Shown: positions 24,457 through 33,250, numbered from the stretch's first letter. The stretch: DNA of 64,000 nucleotides from an uncultured Lachnospiraceae bacterium (GCA_934294885.1 CAKRAK010000014.1:3516-67515); one strand, 5' to 3'. The notes: a model not told the origin generated them from the letters alone. Made by a program: numbers and translations.

Positions 24457-24898
24457 AATCCTCCCTCCTTTCCTGCATAACTTCATAAAATGTCTCTATC
24501 GTCTGAATCATACAATCTGCATCCGCTTCCGGAATCCCACTAAGCCACTCACACAATTTACCAAAGTACGCATCATTATACTTATCAGACAACCCCTGAC
24601 CTTTATCCGTAATCGTGATATACGTAATGCGGCCGTCCTCCTTTGAGGATTGCTTTTTCAGATAACCCTTTTCCTCCATCTCCTTTACGGTTTTCGTAAC
24701 ACCGGGTCTTGGAATCTTTAACGTATCACTGATATCCGATACCTTTACCTGAATACCCTTTTTTTCCAATTCAATAATAACATCCAGATAATGAATATAG
24801 GATGGCAATACCCCTTTGGGCAGCTTCGGAAGCATGTCCCGAATCCGCTTTGCCAGATAACAGGCATCCATCATCCGCTTTACTTTCTCTACTGTCAT
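24449..24898 (-). CDS. MarR-family transcriptional repressor
   Basis: The 149-residue protein has a winged helix domain (about 30-110) with IQVKVSDISDTLKIPRPGVT as the helix-turn-helix and the wing KQSSKEDGRITYITIT. These repressors release DNA on binding small aromatic compounds. It heads the operon with the MATE exporter. Its own promoter carries TGTAATTA-type palindromes, so autoregulation is likely. An AAAGGAG site precedes the ATG. Confidence 0.93.
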   Translation of the reverse strand: MTVEKVKRMMDACYLAKRIRDMLPKLPKGVLPSYIHYLDVIIELEKKGIQVKVSDISDTLKIPRPGVTKTVKEMEEKGYLKKQSSKEDGRITYITITDKGQGLSDKYNDAYFGKLCEWLSGIPEADADCMIQTIETFYEVMQERREDFE

Positions 24899-24934
24899 AC
24901 GTTGCTCCTTTCATCCTCATTCAATCATTACATC

Positions 24935-24993
24935 ATGTAATTACATTATATAATTATCTTGTGTAATTATATAGCAATTGCTTCGTATGTCAA
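24935..24993 (-). promoter_or_regulatory. marR promoter with MarR-type palindromes
   Basis: On the minus strand TTGACA (24988-24993) and TATAAT (24966-24971) are 16 bp apart, both perfect consensus. The imperfect palindrome GTGTAATTATAT (24961-24972) covers the -10, and a perfect 12-bp palindrome ATGTAATTACAT (24935-24946) lies just downstream of the start of transcription. Two such boxes fit binding by a MarR dimer. Confidence 0.75.
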
Positions 24994-25059
24994 GTTTTTA
25001 TTTTTAATAAGAAGGAAACCATAGACATCACTTACTCTCTCTTATAATCATTTAAGAAA

Positions 25060-25092
25060 TCAGTATAACTGAACGATTTGTTTATCCTCCAT
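25060..25092 (-). CDS. Ten-codon ORF with a strong ribosome binding site; possible ECF-sigma remnant
   Basis: ATG at 25092 follows GGAGG with 6-nt spacing and reads MEDKQIVQLY before a TGA. The peptide resembles the first residues of many clostridial ECF sigma factors (M-E/D-D-x-Q-I-V-x-L-Y). Another frame continues with FSYTDFLNDYKRE and a stop, so a decayed gene is possible. It could also be a leader peptide. The segment between the terminator at 25130 and the marR promoter holds nothing else. Confidence 0.3.
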   Translation of the reverse strand: MEDKQIVQLY

Positions 25093-25129
25093 TTCAATCC
25101 TCCTTTTATCCCATACAAACAAATGTAAA

Positions 25130-25169
25130 AAAACTCTTCTTGATCCAATTCCGGTTCTTGAAGAGTTTT
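25130..25169 (-). terminator. Terminator after the 74-residue protein gene
   Basis: AAAACTCTTC (25130-25139) pairs with GAAGAGTTTT (25160-25169); on the minus strand the right side ends in seven T. The loop is about 20 nt. Confidence 0.85.
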
Positions 25170-25206
25170 ATTATATAGATATTATCTATATCTTATTTTA
25201 TTCTGA

Positions 25207-25431
25207 CTACTTACGTAATTTCCCTGATGCCAAATCCCTCTCTGTCATATATTGTGTAGAAAATGCAGCATTACATTCTGATATTTCTTTGGTTCCGTTA
25301 ATATAATCTGCGTACAAATCCCACAAATCCATACCACCATCTGCCTCTAATCCATCATCATCCGGCAGCCATTCTTTAATAAGGGCAATACGTTCTTCCT
25401 TTGTTGTGTCTTTAATTAAGTTTGATTTCAT
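25207..25431 (-). CDS. Small acidic protein of unknown function, 74 residues
   Basis: The protein is hydrophilic, with no signal or membrane helix. The N-terminal part (KDTTKEERIALIKEWL) looks helical and is followed by an acidic loop and a DLYADYINGTKEI segment. I have the impression of a family common in Lachnospiraceae but cannot name it. The ATG follows AAGGAGAT, and a terminator follows 40 bp after the stop. It is 26 bp behind the lipase-like gene and may be co-transcribed with it. Confidence 0.6.
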   Translation of the reverse strand: MKSNLIKDTTKEERIALIKEWLPDDDGLEADGGMDLWDLYADYINGTKEISECNAAFSTQYMTERDLASGKLRK

Positions 25432-25457
25432 TCTATTATCTCCTTGTATCTATAATT

Positions 25458-26648
25458 TTAAAATCCTCTTTGCTTCAGATCAGCTACCAGCTGCACAAAA
25501 AATTCACGAACATCAAAGCCGGGAATATTCTCTCGGTTTAAATCAATCATATCTCCATGAGAAATTCCTCTCTTTCCTTTGGTGGATAAAAACTGATAAT
25601 TCTCTCCCCATTCAAAGGAATCCTCCCCTACCAAACCATCATTTGCTCCGTCAAAATGTTTCACAAGAGGGTATGTAAAATTGAGGGGAAATCTTCCGGA
25701 AGTTGGATGGTTTAATTTTGAACCGACCGATTGATAATAAATATCCGGATGATCCTTTATTTCCTCATTAAATGCAGCACACTTGTCAAAAGTAAGATCA
25801 TATACAGCCGCTAAAAAATCAGGATTATCATCACCAAGCTTTGCTGCCGCCGTATTATATGTATTCGCCACTAACTGCTTTTGTTTTTCAGGAATTTTCT
25901 CAAGCAGATATTCTGCAAAAAGGCAGCCCCTGTGAGGTGTATTAATGGTTGTCAGGCTCGCAATAAACGGAGCAACATCCGTTAAGGCAATTGCCGCCCT
26001 CATATCCAAACCGCCCTTAGAATGAGCAATGACATTTATCTTTTCACAGCCGGTCTCTTCTATAATCTGATGAATCCGTTTCGCCAGTTCCTGTGCACTA
26101 TCCCTTACTGCTGCAGCACTGTTATGATTTCCATAATAGATCGTGGCTCCATTTAACTTAAGCTCCGCCGGAATTCTTCCCCAGTAATTCAAGTGATCGA
26201 AATCCCTGAAAAATACTCCATGCACCATAAGAATCGGATATTTCGTCTTACAAATTTGCTGTTCCGTACGAGCGGCATTTCTCTTTGCCCGCATTCTTTC
26301 CATTTTTACTTCATCATCAACCGTCTTTATGATAATGTGAAGCATAATAAGATGAACAATCGGCACCCAGCCAAATATAATCCCCAGAATCCTCCACCGA
26401 AGACCCAACTGCTCCGAGGACAGATATACCGCAATAATGCCAATCCAAAATATAACAGCCTCCACCGCAACAACGAGTCCAAGACGGACAAGCCAATATA
26501 CCGGTTCCACAAGGATTCCACCATGCCAGCCAAACCATTTTTCATAATAGCCAAGGAATCCCAATATCATATAGATGGTGATCAGGAAGGTTGTTATACT
26601 GAATATCCTTAACATTATTTTTCCAAAGTTACATATTTTAATTCTCAT
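25458..26648 (-). CDS. Membrane-anchored alpha/beta hydrolase (lipase/EstA-like)
   Basis: The 396-residue protein has three hydrophobic helices in its first 115 residues and then an alpha/beta-hydrolase domain: the oxyanion segment PILMVHGVFFRDFDHLNYWG (about 150), the nucleophile elbow VIAHSKGGLD (Ser about 223) and a C-terminal catalytic part with FDGANDGLVG (Asp) and ISHGDMID (His). This fits the triacylglycerol lipase/EstA group, presumably acting on membrane lipids or esters. ATG 26648 follows GGAG by 7 nt; an upstream TTG (26672) has no site. Substrate unknown. Confidence 0.82.
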   Translation of the reverse strand: MRIKICNFGKIMLRIFSITTFLITIYMILGFLGYYEKWFGWHGGILVEPVYWLVRLGLVVAVEAVIFWIGIIAVYLSSEQLGLRWRILGIIFGWVPIVHLIMLHIIIKTVDDEVKMERMRAKRNAARTEQQICKTKYPILMVHGVFFRDFDHLNYWGRIPAELKLNGATIYYGNHNSAAAVRDSAQELAKRIHQIIEETGCEKINVIAHSKGGLDMRAAIALTDVAPFIASLTTINTPHRGCLFAEYLLEKIPEKQKQLVANTYNTAAAKLGDDNPDFLAAVYDLTFDKCAAFNEEIKDHPDIYYQSVGSKLNHPTSGRFPLNFTYPLVKHFDGANDGLVGEDSFEWGENYQFLSTKGKRGISHGDMIDLNRENIPGFDVREFFVQLVADLKQRGF

Positions 26649-26739
26649 TTTGCTTCTCCGTTTTGAATACAAAAATCATATTATCTGTTCTTAACATTTA
26701 ACTAATCTATATAGATTCTATCATAATCCGTACAAAAAA

Positions 26740-26768
26740 ACACCCCAGGAATAATCCTGAGGTGTAAT
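26740..26768 (-). terminator. Terminator of the rplM-rpsI operon
   Basis: On the minus strand ACACCTCAGG / CCTGGGGTGT with a 6-nt loop is followed by TTTTTTTGT. It lies about 20 bp behind the rpsI stop. Confidence 0.9.
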
Positions 26769-26789
26769 GAATTCTCTGCTTCGTTTGAA

Positions 26790-27185
26790 TTATCTCTTTG
26801 AGAACTGTGGAGCACGACGAGCCTTCTTTAAACCTGGCTTCTTTCTCTCCTTCATTCTTGAATCACGTGTAAGGAATCCAGCCTTCTTAAGAACAGCACG
26901 GTAATCTGCATCTGCCTCTAATAAAGCTCTTGAGATACCATGACGGATTGCTCCTGCCTGACCTGTAAATCCGCCACCCTTAACATTAACAAGTACGTCG
27001 AACTTATCAACTGTATTTGTAGCAACTAATGGCTGCTTAACGATGATCTTCAATGTCTCTAAACCAAAGTAATCATCCATATCTTTCTTATTAATAACAA
27101 CCTTACCTGTACCAGGTGTTAAATATACTCTTGCAACACTGCTTTTTCTTCTACCAGTTCCGTAAAATTTTGTTGTTTTAGCCAC
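26790..27185 (-). CDS. rpsI: 30S ribosomal protein S9
   Basis: The 131-residue protein is full length. It starts with the conserved TKFYGTGRRKSSVARVYLTPG and ends with the basic tail KKPGLKKARRAPQFSKR, whose last residues reach the P-site tRNA in the ribosome. It lies 17 bp behind rplM, the usual order in bacteria, and is followed by a terminator. Confidence 0.98.
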   Translation of the reverse strand: MAKTTKFYGTGRRKSSVARVYLTPGTGKVVINKKDMDDYFGLETLKIIVKQPLVATNTVDKFDVLVNVKGGGFTGQAGAIRHGISRALLEADADYRAVLKKAGFLTRDSRMKERKKPGLKKARRAPQFSKR

Positions 27186-27202
27186 TGCTTTGTCCTCCTT
27201 AA

Positions 27203-27637
27203 TTACTTATCAAACTTTAACTCTTTCGGCTGCTGTGCCTGCTGTTTATGTTCTGGACCAGCATATACATGAAGCTTTGTAATCATCTCACGGCCTAAAG
27301 GTCCCTTTGGAAGCATACCCTTAACTGCCTTACGAATTACTTCTTCCGGCTTCTTAGCTAACATTTCACGTAATGTTGTCTCCTTCATTCCTCCAACATA
27401 ATCGGAGTGATTGTAGTAGATTTTCTGGTCTAATTTCTTACCTGTTACTTTAATCTTCTCTGCATTGATGATTACTACATAATCACCTGTATCAATATGT
27501 GGTGTATAAGTTGGCTTGTTCTTACCTCTTAAAACATTTGCAACCTGTGCTGCTAAACGTCCTAATGTCTGATCTGTAGCATCAACTACATACCACTCTC
27601 TGTTAATTGTTGATGGGCTTGCCATATATGTCTTCAT
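27203..27637 (-). CDS. rplM: 50S ribosomal protein L13
   Basis: The 144-residue protein shows the L13 signature: WYVVDATDQTLGRLAAQVA, the YTPHIDTGDYVVIINAEKI core and MLPKGPLGREMITKLHVYAG. It is an early assembly protein of the large subunit. The ATG at 27637 is preceded by AAGGAGGA. A consensus promoter lies about 245 bp upstream, leaving a long leader typical for autoregulated rplM. Confidence 0.98.
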   Translation of the reverse strand: MKTYMASPSTINREWYVVDATDQTLGRLAAQVANVLRGKNKPTYTPHIDTGDYVVIINAEKIKVTGKKLDQKIYYNHSDYVGGMKETTLREMLAKKPEEVIRKAVKGMLPKGPLGREMITKLHVYAGPEHKQQAQQPKELKFDK

Positions 27638-27915
27638 GGTCTTCCTCCTTGTACTGATTATTCATTACTCTGAAATTCTTTCAGAACGAAACTATTATTC
27701 TTGTCTGCCTGCATGCCCTGTCCGTAGGTCTCACAGCTTACAAACAAATCGTCATAATGACGTCATATATATCGCTACTATGCTTTGCCAAAGTGAGAAA
27801 AATGGCTCGACACCTTGCGATTTTGAAATATATAGGAATCGGGGCTAATGATTCCAATACATATTTACCTATCGTCACAGTTAACTATTATATTATAATG
27901 CCTTCCCTGTGTCAA
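27638..27915 (-). promoter_or_regulatory. Consensus promoter and 240-nt leader of rplM-rpsI
   Basis: TTGACA (27910-27915) and TATAAT (27887-27892), 17 bp apart on the minus strand, are a perfect promoter. The leader (27638-27880) contains hairpins such as TCTGAAA/TTTCAGA near 27670. Its position matches the L13 leader RNA of Firmicutes, through which L13 controls its own operon; whether it has that fold needs a covariance search. The remaining gap to truA (27916-28112) shows only a weak AAATGAC/GTCATTT hairpin near 28060-28085 that may end the ecf-truA transcript. Confidence 0.65.
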
Positions 27916-28112
27916 CGAGAATTTTCTTTTTTCAAGCATTTTTTAATGTATTGCATTTCACTTCTTACGATCCATCCAAACCACAAATTCCCGCAGCTTA
28001 GCAAACTCATTCCCTCTAGTATCTAAGAGGCATACGTTGCAATTTCCTGCCTGCACAAATGACGCAAATCACCAGTCATTTAACAAGCTCTGCTCTGTCT
28101 ATTTCATCCCCA

Positions 28113-28856
28113 TCAATCTTTGGGATATTCAATCTCTACTAAAGTAAGTCCACATGCCGGCGCTTTATGCCCTGCTTTTGTGCGATCCTTTGCCTCTAAT
28201 ATATTCTTGATTTCCTCCGGAGGTATCATTCCCATACCAACCTTCATCAGGGAGCCTACAATAATACGAACCATATTATAAAGAAATCCATTTCCGTTAA
28301 TCCGGATTGTTACCATATGCTCCACTTTTGTTACCCGGATACTGTAAATTGTCCGGACTGTGTTTTCCACATCCGGTTTTGGAGTACAAAAGCTCTTAAA
28401 ATCATGCTCCCCTACCAGATAGTCCGCCGCCCTTTGCATCTTCTCCACATCTAAGGGATAATAGACAAAATGAGAATATAACCGCTCAATGGGATTCGGA
28501 AACTGATTATTATATATCTTATATTCGTAAGTTTTTCTTGTATCACAATACCTTGGATGAAAATCCGCCTCTACCTCTTCCGATTTCCGGATTCTGATAT
28601 CCTCCGGAAGCAAATTATTGATAGCGTAGCTGATTTTGTCAGGTGGCATAGTTACGTCTGCATCAAACACCGCAACATTTCCCAATGCATGCACCCCGGA
28701 ATCGGTTCGACTTGCACCGATCACAGCAATTTCTTCCTTAAAAAACTTCGTCAACGTTTGATTCAGAACTTCTTCCACCGTTATTCCGTTTTTTTGAATC
28801 TGCCAGCCACAATAATTTGTGCCATCATAGGCAACCGTTAATTTTATTCTTTTCAT
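28113..28856 (-). CDS. truA: tRNA pseudouridine synthase A
   Basis: The 247-residue protein has LTVAYDGTNYCGWQIQ at the N-terminus, the catalytic aspartate in GASRTDSGVHALGN (about residue 53) and the RINGNGFLYNMVRIIVG segment. TruA makes pseudouridines at positions 38-40 of tRNA anticodon arms. It is the last gene after the ECF transporter genes, a common clostridial order. Confidence 0.97.
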   Translation of the reverse strand: MKRIKLTVAYDGTNYCGWQIQKNGITVEEVLNQTLTKFFKEEIAVIGASRTDSGVHALGNVAVFDADVTMPPDKISYAINNLLPEDIRIRKSEEVEADFHPRYCDTRKTYEYKIYNNQFPNPIERLYSHFVYYPLDVEKMQRAADYLVGEHDFKSFCTPKPDVENTVRTIYSIRVTKVEHMVTIRINGNGFLYNMVRIIVGSLMKVGMGMIPPEEIKNILEAKDRTKAGHKAPACGLTLVEIEYPKD

Positions 28857-28884
28857 CGTTTACATTCCCATCACGTTTTTCTAA

Positions 28885-29688
28885 TCAAAATTGAATTGCT
28901 GCAACAATCATACCTGCCAGATATAAAATAACACACAAATATGCAACCCTATCCATTCCTTTATACCGGAGAGGCTTCATTTTTGTTCTACCCTCGCCCC
29001 CATGATAACATCTTGCATCCATGGCATAAGCAAGCTCATCACTTCTTCGGATTGCCGATACAAAAAGAGGTACCAGGATCGGCATCATTTTTTTCAGGCG
29101 TACGAATAGATTTCCTTCACTAAAATCAACGCCTCTTGCAGTCTGAGCCTTCATAATCTTATCCAGCTCCTCGACCAGTACCGGAATAAACCGCATGGCA
29201 ATGGACATAATCATAGCAAATTCATGTACCGGAACATGAAAACGATTCATCCATGAAAGCATCTCTTCCAAGGCATCGGTCAACGCCGTAGGGGTTGTGG
29301 TATATGTCATCATACTGGAGCCGATAATCATAAATACAAGACGTAAGCCAAGATAAATCGCCGAGGTCAATCCGGAATCCGTAATCTTTATAAATTTCCA
29401 TTGAAACAATACATTTGCACCACTCACAGTAAATAGGTTAATCAGCACTGTAAATAAAATGATAAAGCCCAGTGCTTTTAATCCCTTCAATATAAACTTC
29501 AAGGGTACCTTAGATAATCCGATATAAACCGCAAGTGCTAAAAATGCCATTCCGTACAAAAGTGGATTTCTGGCAAAAAACAATGTCACCACATAAACAA
29601 AGGTTAGCACAATCTTAACCCTTGGGTCTAACCGGTGTATTATGGAATCTACATTATAATATTGTCCTATTGTCATTTCTCTAACCAT
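28885..29688 (-). CDS. ecfT: ECF transporter transmembrane protein EcfT
   Basis: The 267-residue protein begins GQYYNVDSIIHRLDPRVKIV, has about six helices, and carries the coupling-helix motifs AQTARGVDFSEG and SDELAYAMDARCYHGGEGRT with the A-R-G/A-R-C pattern that docks on the two ATPases. EcfT links various substrate-binding S components to the ATPase pair for vitamin and metal uptake. It is 45 bp behind the fused ATPase gene and 29 bp before truA. No S component gene is in the window, so this is a shared (group II) module. Confidence 0.95.
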   Translation of the reverse strand: MVREMTIGQYYNVDSIIHRLDPRVKIVLTFVYVVTLFFARNPLLYGMAFLALAVYIGLSKVPLKFILKGLKALGFIILFTVLINLFTVSGANVLFQWKFIKITDSGLTSAIYLGLRLVFMIIGSSMMTYTTTPTALTDALEEMLSWMNRFHVPVHEFAMIMSIAMRFIPVLVEELDKIMKAQTARGVDFSEGNLFVRLKKMMPILVPLFVSAIRRSDELAYAMDARCYHGGEGRTKMKPLRYKGMDRVAYLCVILYLAGMIVAAIQF

Positions 29689-29732
29689 TTTATCACCTTA
29701 ATGAATCAGAATCATTCCATCTGTATAGAAAA

Positions 29733-31559
29733 TTATTCTTCATTCTCCTTAAGTTTTCCCAATTGGGCAGTTACTTCTTCAAAACTGCAGGCCTTCATAT
29801 CAACATCAAATCCGGCTCTATTCAAATCGTGAATCAATGATACGCCAACGGGAATGTCCAATCCGATTTCACGCAATTTCTCTTCATTACAAAATACATT
29901 CCATGTCTGACCGTCATACAAAATCTCACCCTGATCCATTACAACAATCCGCTGTGCGTAATCCGCAACCTCTTCCATGGAATGAGATACAATCACAATC
30001 GTAATTCCCTGTTCTGCTTGCAGCCGCTTTAACATCTGTAACAGTTCCCCGGCTGATTGAGGATCTAACCCGGCTGTCGGCTCGTCCAATACCAGATAGT
30101 CTGGATGCATGGCAAGAATCCCTGCAATGGCAACTCTTCTTTTTTGTCCACCGGATAGCTGAAACGGAGAATAATCATATATGGTATCCGGAAGACCCAT
30201 CATGGCAATGGCTTCATAAGCTCTTTTTTGCGCTTCTACCTTGCTAATATCCATATTCAAAGGAGCAAAACAAACGTCTTTTTCCACTGTATCTTCAAAA
30301 AGCTGATATTCCGGATACTGAAACACCAATCCAACCTTTTGTCGAAGCATTTTTATCGGAAAATCCTTGTCTGTAACATCCTTTCCGTTAAAATATAAAT
30401 TACCCTCCATCGGAAGATATAATCCATTCAAATGCTGCATCAAAGTAGATTTACCGGAACCGGTATGTCCGATTACTGCCAAAAACTCTCCTTTTCCAAT
30501 AGAAAGGTTCACATTTTTCAAAGCCACTTTTTCCGAAGCAAAGCCCTTATTATATGTGTAGCCTACCTGATTCAGCAATATACCTTCTGCACTACTCTCT
30601 GCGATATGATTAGGATGATTCCCCCCATTTACGATATCATCCCGTTCCGCTAAGGTATCAATATTATTAATGTATTCTATTTGATTGGAATATTTTTCGA
30701 TTAACAACTGAACCAGTTCTTTTTCTCGGTTAATTCCATCTCTTTCTTCCGGGGTAATCATTCCCCGTTCCATCAAAGCATCCAGATATTTATATAACGG
30801 AGGCAAAGACAATCCACACTCCTGCAGCATTTTCTTTTGAGCAAATATTTCCTTTGGAGTACCCTGACAAACCAATTTTCCTTTATTCATTACAAAAATG
30901 TGATCTGCATCCAGTACCTCATCCATATGGTGGGTAATCAAAATAATAGTAATCCCTTTTTCCTGTTGAAGCTTTCTTGCCACCTGAATCATTTGCGCCC
31001 GTCCCTTTGGATCCAGCATCGCAGTTGCCTCATCAAAGATAATACATTTTGGCTCCATGGCAAGAACCCCTGCAATTGCGACACGCTGCTTCTGACCACC
31101 GGATAACTGATTTGGCGCCTTTTGACGATAATCCTGCATACCTGTTGCATCCAATCCCATGTCTACCCGATTCCATATATCCGAGGTGGCAACACCCAAA
31201 TTTTCAGGGCCAAATGCTACATCCTCTTCCACAATATTGGCAACAATCTGGTTATCCGGATTTTGAAATACCATCCCCGCCCTTTGACGAATTTGTAACC
31301 GAAGCGCTTCCTCTCTTGTATCCATTCCATCTACGATTACTTCACCTTCACCGGGAAGCAGCAAAGCATTCAGATGCTTTGCCAGAGTAGATTTTCCGGA
31401 ACCATTCCGACCTAATATTGCAACGAATTCTCCCTGTTTTATATCTATGGAGACATCCTGTAATGCTTCTATCATCTCCTCCACATTACCTTCTTCGTCA
31501 CGTCTGAAATATTCAAATGTAAGCTTTTTTATATCGATTAATTTTTTTCTCATTTTCAA
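29733..31559 (-). CDS. Single-chain EcfA1-EcfA2 double ATPase of the ECF transporter
   Basis: The 608-residue protein contains two complete ABC ATPase domains. Domain 1 (about 8-255) has Walker A GRNGSGKST, QNPDNQIVA Q loop, LSGGQKQRVAIAG and Walker B CIIFDEATAMLDP, as in EcfA1. A linker of about 65 residues (about 265-330) joins it to domain 2 (about 332-580) with Walker A GHTGSGKST, FQYPEYQLF, LSGGQKRRVAIAG and YLVLDEPTAGLDP, as in EcfA2. In most Firmicutes these are two adjacent genes of about 280 codons each. There is no stop or frameshift in the reading frame, so this is a true fusion. It powers EcfT and its S components. Confidence 0.95.
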   Translation of the reverse strand: MKMRKKLIDIKKLTFEYFRRDEEGNVEEMIEALQDVSIDIKQGEFVAILGRNGSGKSTLAKHLNALLLPGEGEVIVDGMDTREEALRLQIRQRAGMVFQNPDNQIVANIVEEDVAFGPENLGVATSDIWNRVDMGLDATGMQDYRQKAPNQLSGGQKQRVAIAGVLAMEPKCIIFDEATAMLDPKGRAQMIQVARKLQQEKGITIILITHHMDEVLDADHIFVMNKGKLVCQGTPKEIFAQKKMLQECGLSLPPLYKYLDALMERGMITPEERDGINREKELVQLLIEKYSNQIEYINNIDTLAERDDIVNGGNHPNHIAESSAEGILLNQVGYTYNKGFASEKVALKNVNLSIGKGEFLAVIGHTGSGKSTLMQHLNGLYLPMEGNLYFNGKDVTDKDFPIKMLRQKVGLVFQYPEYQLFEDTVEKDVCFAPLNMDISKVEAQKRAYEAIAMMGLPDTIYDYSPFQLSGGQKRRVAIAGILAMHPDYLVLDEPTAGLDPQSAGELLQMLKRLQAEQGITIVIVSHSMEEVADYAQRIVVMDQGEILYDGQTWNVFCNEEKLREIGLDIPVGVSLIHDLNRAGFDVDMKACSFEEVTAQLGKLKENEE

Positions 31560-31582
31560 ATTCCCTTATGGATGAAAATCCA

Positions 31583-31612
31583 AAAAATAAGGGACTGTAA
31601 TAATACAGTCCC
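31583..31612 (-). terminator. Terminator after rplQ
   Basis: On the minus strand GGGGACTGTA / TACAGTCCCTT with loop TTAT is followed by ATTTTTTGG. It lies about 20 bp after the rplQ stop and separates the ribosomal superoperon from the ECF genes, though read-through remains possible because no promoter is obvious before 31559. Confidence 0.9.
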
Positions 31613-31630
31613 CTTTTAGACATTATAGAA

Positions 31631-32167
31631 TTAAACTAACTCAATGATAACTTCCATTGCAGCATCGCCTTTACGAGGTCCGATTTTAATGATTCTTGTA
31701 TAACCACCGTTACGATCCTTGTACTTAGGTCCATACTCGTTGAACAACTTCTCAGTTAAATCAACCTTCTTAGTTCCGCGCTTCTTTCCGGCTGCATCAG
31801 TTGGAACCTCAACAACAGGATAAAGAACCTTTAACATCTGTCTTCTTGCATGTAATTTTGATGGCTGATCCTTCTTAACTGTCTTTTCAACTTCGTCGTA
31901 TACTGTAACCTTCTTACCATCTACAACTTCTTTCATTCTCTTGCCATCTTTGTCTTTCTTAGCAACCTTAGCTGTAACAGTAACTTCATCATAGTTATCC
32001 ATTTCCTTAGCTGCCATTGTGATTAAGCTTTCAGCAATCTTACGAATTTCTTTTGCTCTTGCCTCAGTTGTACGAATCTTTCCGTTGTATAATAACTGAG
32101 TAACCTGATTACGAAGTAATGCTTTTCTAGCTGCCTGTTTCTTTCCAAGTTTTCTGTACTTTGCCAT
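31631..32167 (-). CDS. rplQ: 50S ribosomal protein L17, long form
   Basis: The 178-residue protein has the L17 N-terminal part (KYRKLGKKQAARKALLRN) and the C-terminal NGGYTRIIKIGPRKGDAA. A lysine-rich insertion of about 50 residues (about 60-110) makes it longer than the usual 115-130. L17 sits near the exit tunnel. The last gene of the alpha operon, followed by a terminator. Long L17 forms are known in clostridia, so the insertion is probably not an error. Confidence 0.97.
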   Translation of the reverse strand: MAKYRKLGKKQAARKALLRNQVTQLLYNGKIRTTEARAKEIRKIAESLITMAAKEMDNYDEVTVTAKVAKKDKDGKRMKEVVDGKKVTVYDEVEKTVKKDQPSKLHARRQMLKVLYPVVEVPTDAAGKKRGTKKVDLTEKLFNEYGPKYKDRNGGYTRIIKIGPRKGDAAMEVIIELV

Positions 32168-32225
32168 GAGATAAATCCTCCTTCACTTTGCTTACTAATC
32201 CTTCGGCTTAAGTGGTCTTTCTTTT

Positions 32226-33182
32226 TTATTCTTCTCCATTATTCAAAGATAAGCCTAACTCTTTTAACTTGTTAAGCACTTCCTCTAATGACTTACGACC
32301 AAGGTTACGAACCTTCATCATATCATCCGGAGTTTTACTTGTTAACTCTTCTACAGTATTAATACCTGCTCTCTTCAAGCAGTTAAATGAACGTACTGAC
32401 AACTCCAACTCATCAATGTTCATTTCTAATACTTTCTCTTTTTCATTATCTTCCTTCTCAACCATAACTTCAGCAGTCTTGGCATTCTCTGAAAGATCAA
32501 TGAATAAACTTAAATGCTCACTTAATACTTTAGCTGCTAAGCTTACAGCCTCATCCGGTGCCAATGTACCGTTTGTGTAAACATCCAAAGTTAATTTGTC
32601 GTAATCTGTAATCTGGCCAACACGTGTATTTTCAACTGTTAAGTTCACACGTTCAACCGGAGTATAGATAGAATCTACTGCAATTACATCGATTGAAGTA
32701 TCTTCCTTCTTGTTCTTGTCTGAACCTACATAACCTCTACCCTTGGTAATTGTAAGTTCCATATCCAATCTGGCTTCAGCACCGCTTAAAGTAGCAATTA
32801 CTAAGTCCGGATTCAAAATTTCGATATCGCTATCAACATGAATGTCAGCTGCAGTTACTACACCCTCACCGACAAATTCAATATAAGCCTGTTTCGGCTC
32901 GTTGGAAGCACTATTATTCTTAATAGCTAATTCCTTGATGTTCATGATAATCTCAGTAACATCTTCTTTTACGCCTGGTATAGAACTAAACTCATGCAAG
33001 ACACCTTTAATCTTTACATAGCTTACAGCAGCACCGGGTAATGATGATAACATAATTCGTCTTAACGAATTACCAAGTGTTGTACCATAGCCTCTCTCTA
33101 AAGGTTCTACCACAAATTTACCGTATCTGTTGTCTTCTGAAATCTCCGCAATTTCAATTCTAGGTTTTTCGAAATCAAACAC
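32226..33182 (-). CDS. rpoA: RNA polymerase alpha subunit
   Basis: The 318-residue protein has the N-terminal dimerisation domain (about 1-230; GYGTTLGNSLRRIMLSSLPG) and the C-terminal DNA- and activator-binding domain (about 248-310; ELSVRSFNCLKRAGINTVEE). Dimerised alpha is the platform for assembly of the core polymerase. Standard position between rpsD and rplQ. Confidence 0.98.
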   Translation of the reverse strand: MFDFEKPRIEIAEISEDNRYGKFVVEPLERGYGTTLGNSLRRIMLSSLPGAAVSYVKIKGVLHEFSSIPGVKEDVTEIIMNIKELAIKNNSASNEPKQAYIEFVGEGVVTAADIHVDSDIEILNPDLVIATLSGAEARLDMELTITKGRGYVGSDKNKKEDTSIDVIAVDSIYTPVERVNLTVENTRVGQITDYDKLTLDVYTNGTLAPDEAVSLAAKVLSEHLSLFIDLSENAKTAEVMVEKEDNEKEKVLEMNIDELELSVRSFNCLKRAGINTVEELTSKTPDDMMKVRNLGRKSLEEVLNKLKELGLSLNNGEE

Positions 33183-33250
33183 GTTAGGAACCTCCTCACA
33201 TACTCAAACATTCCAAGAACTGCAAAAAGCAGTTCTTGAAAAATATATTC

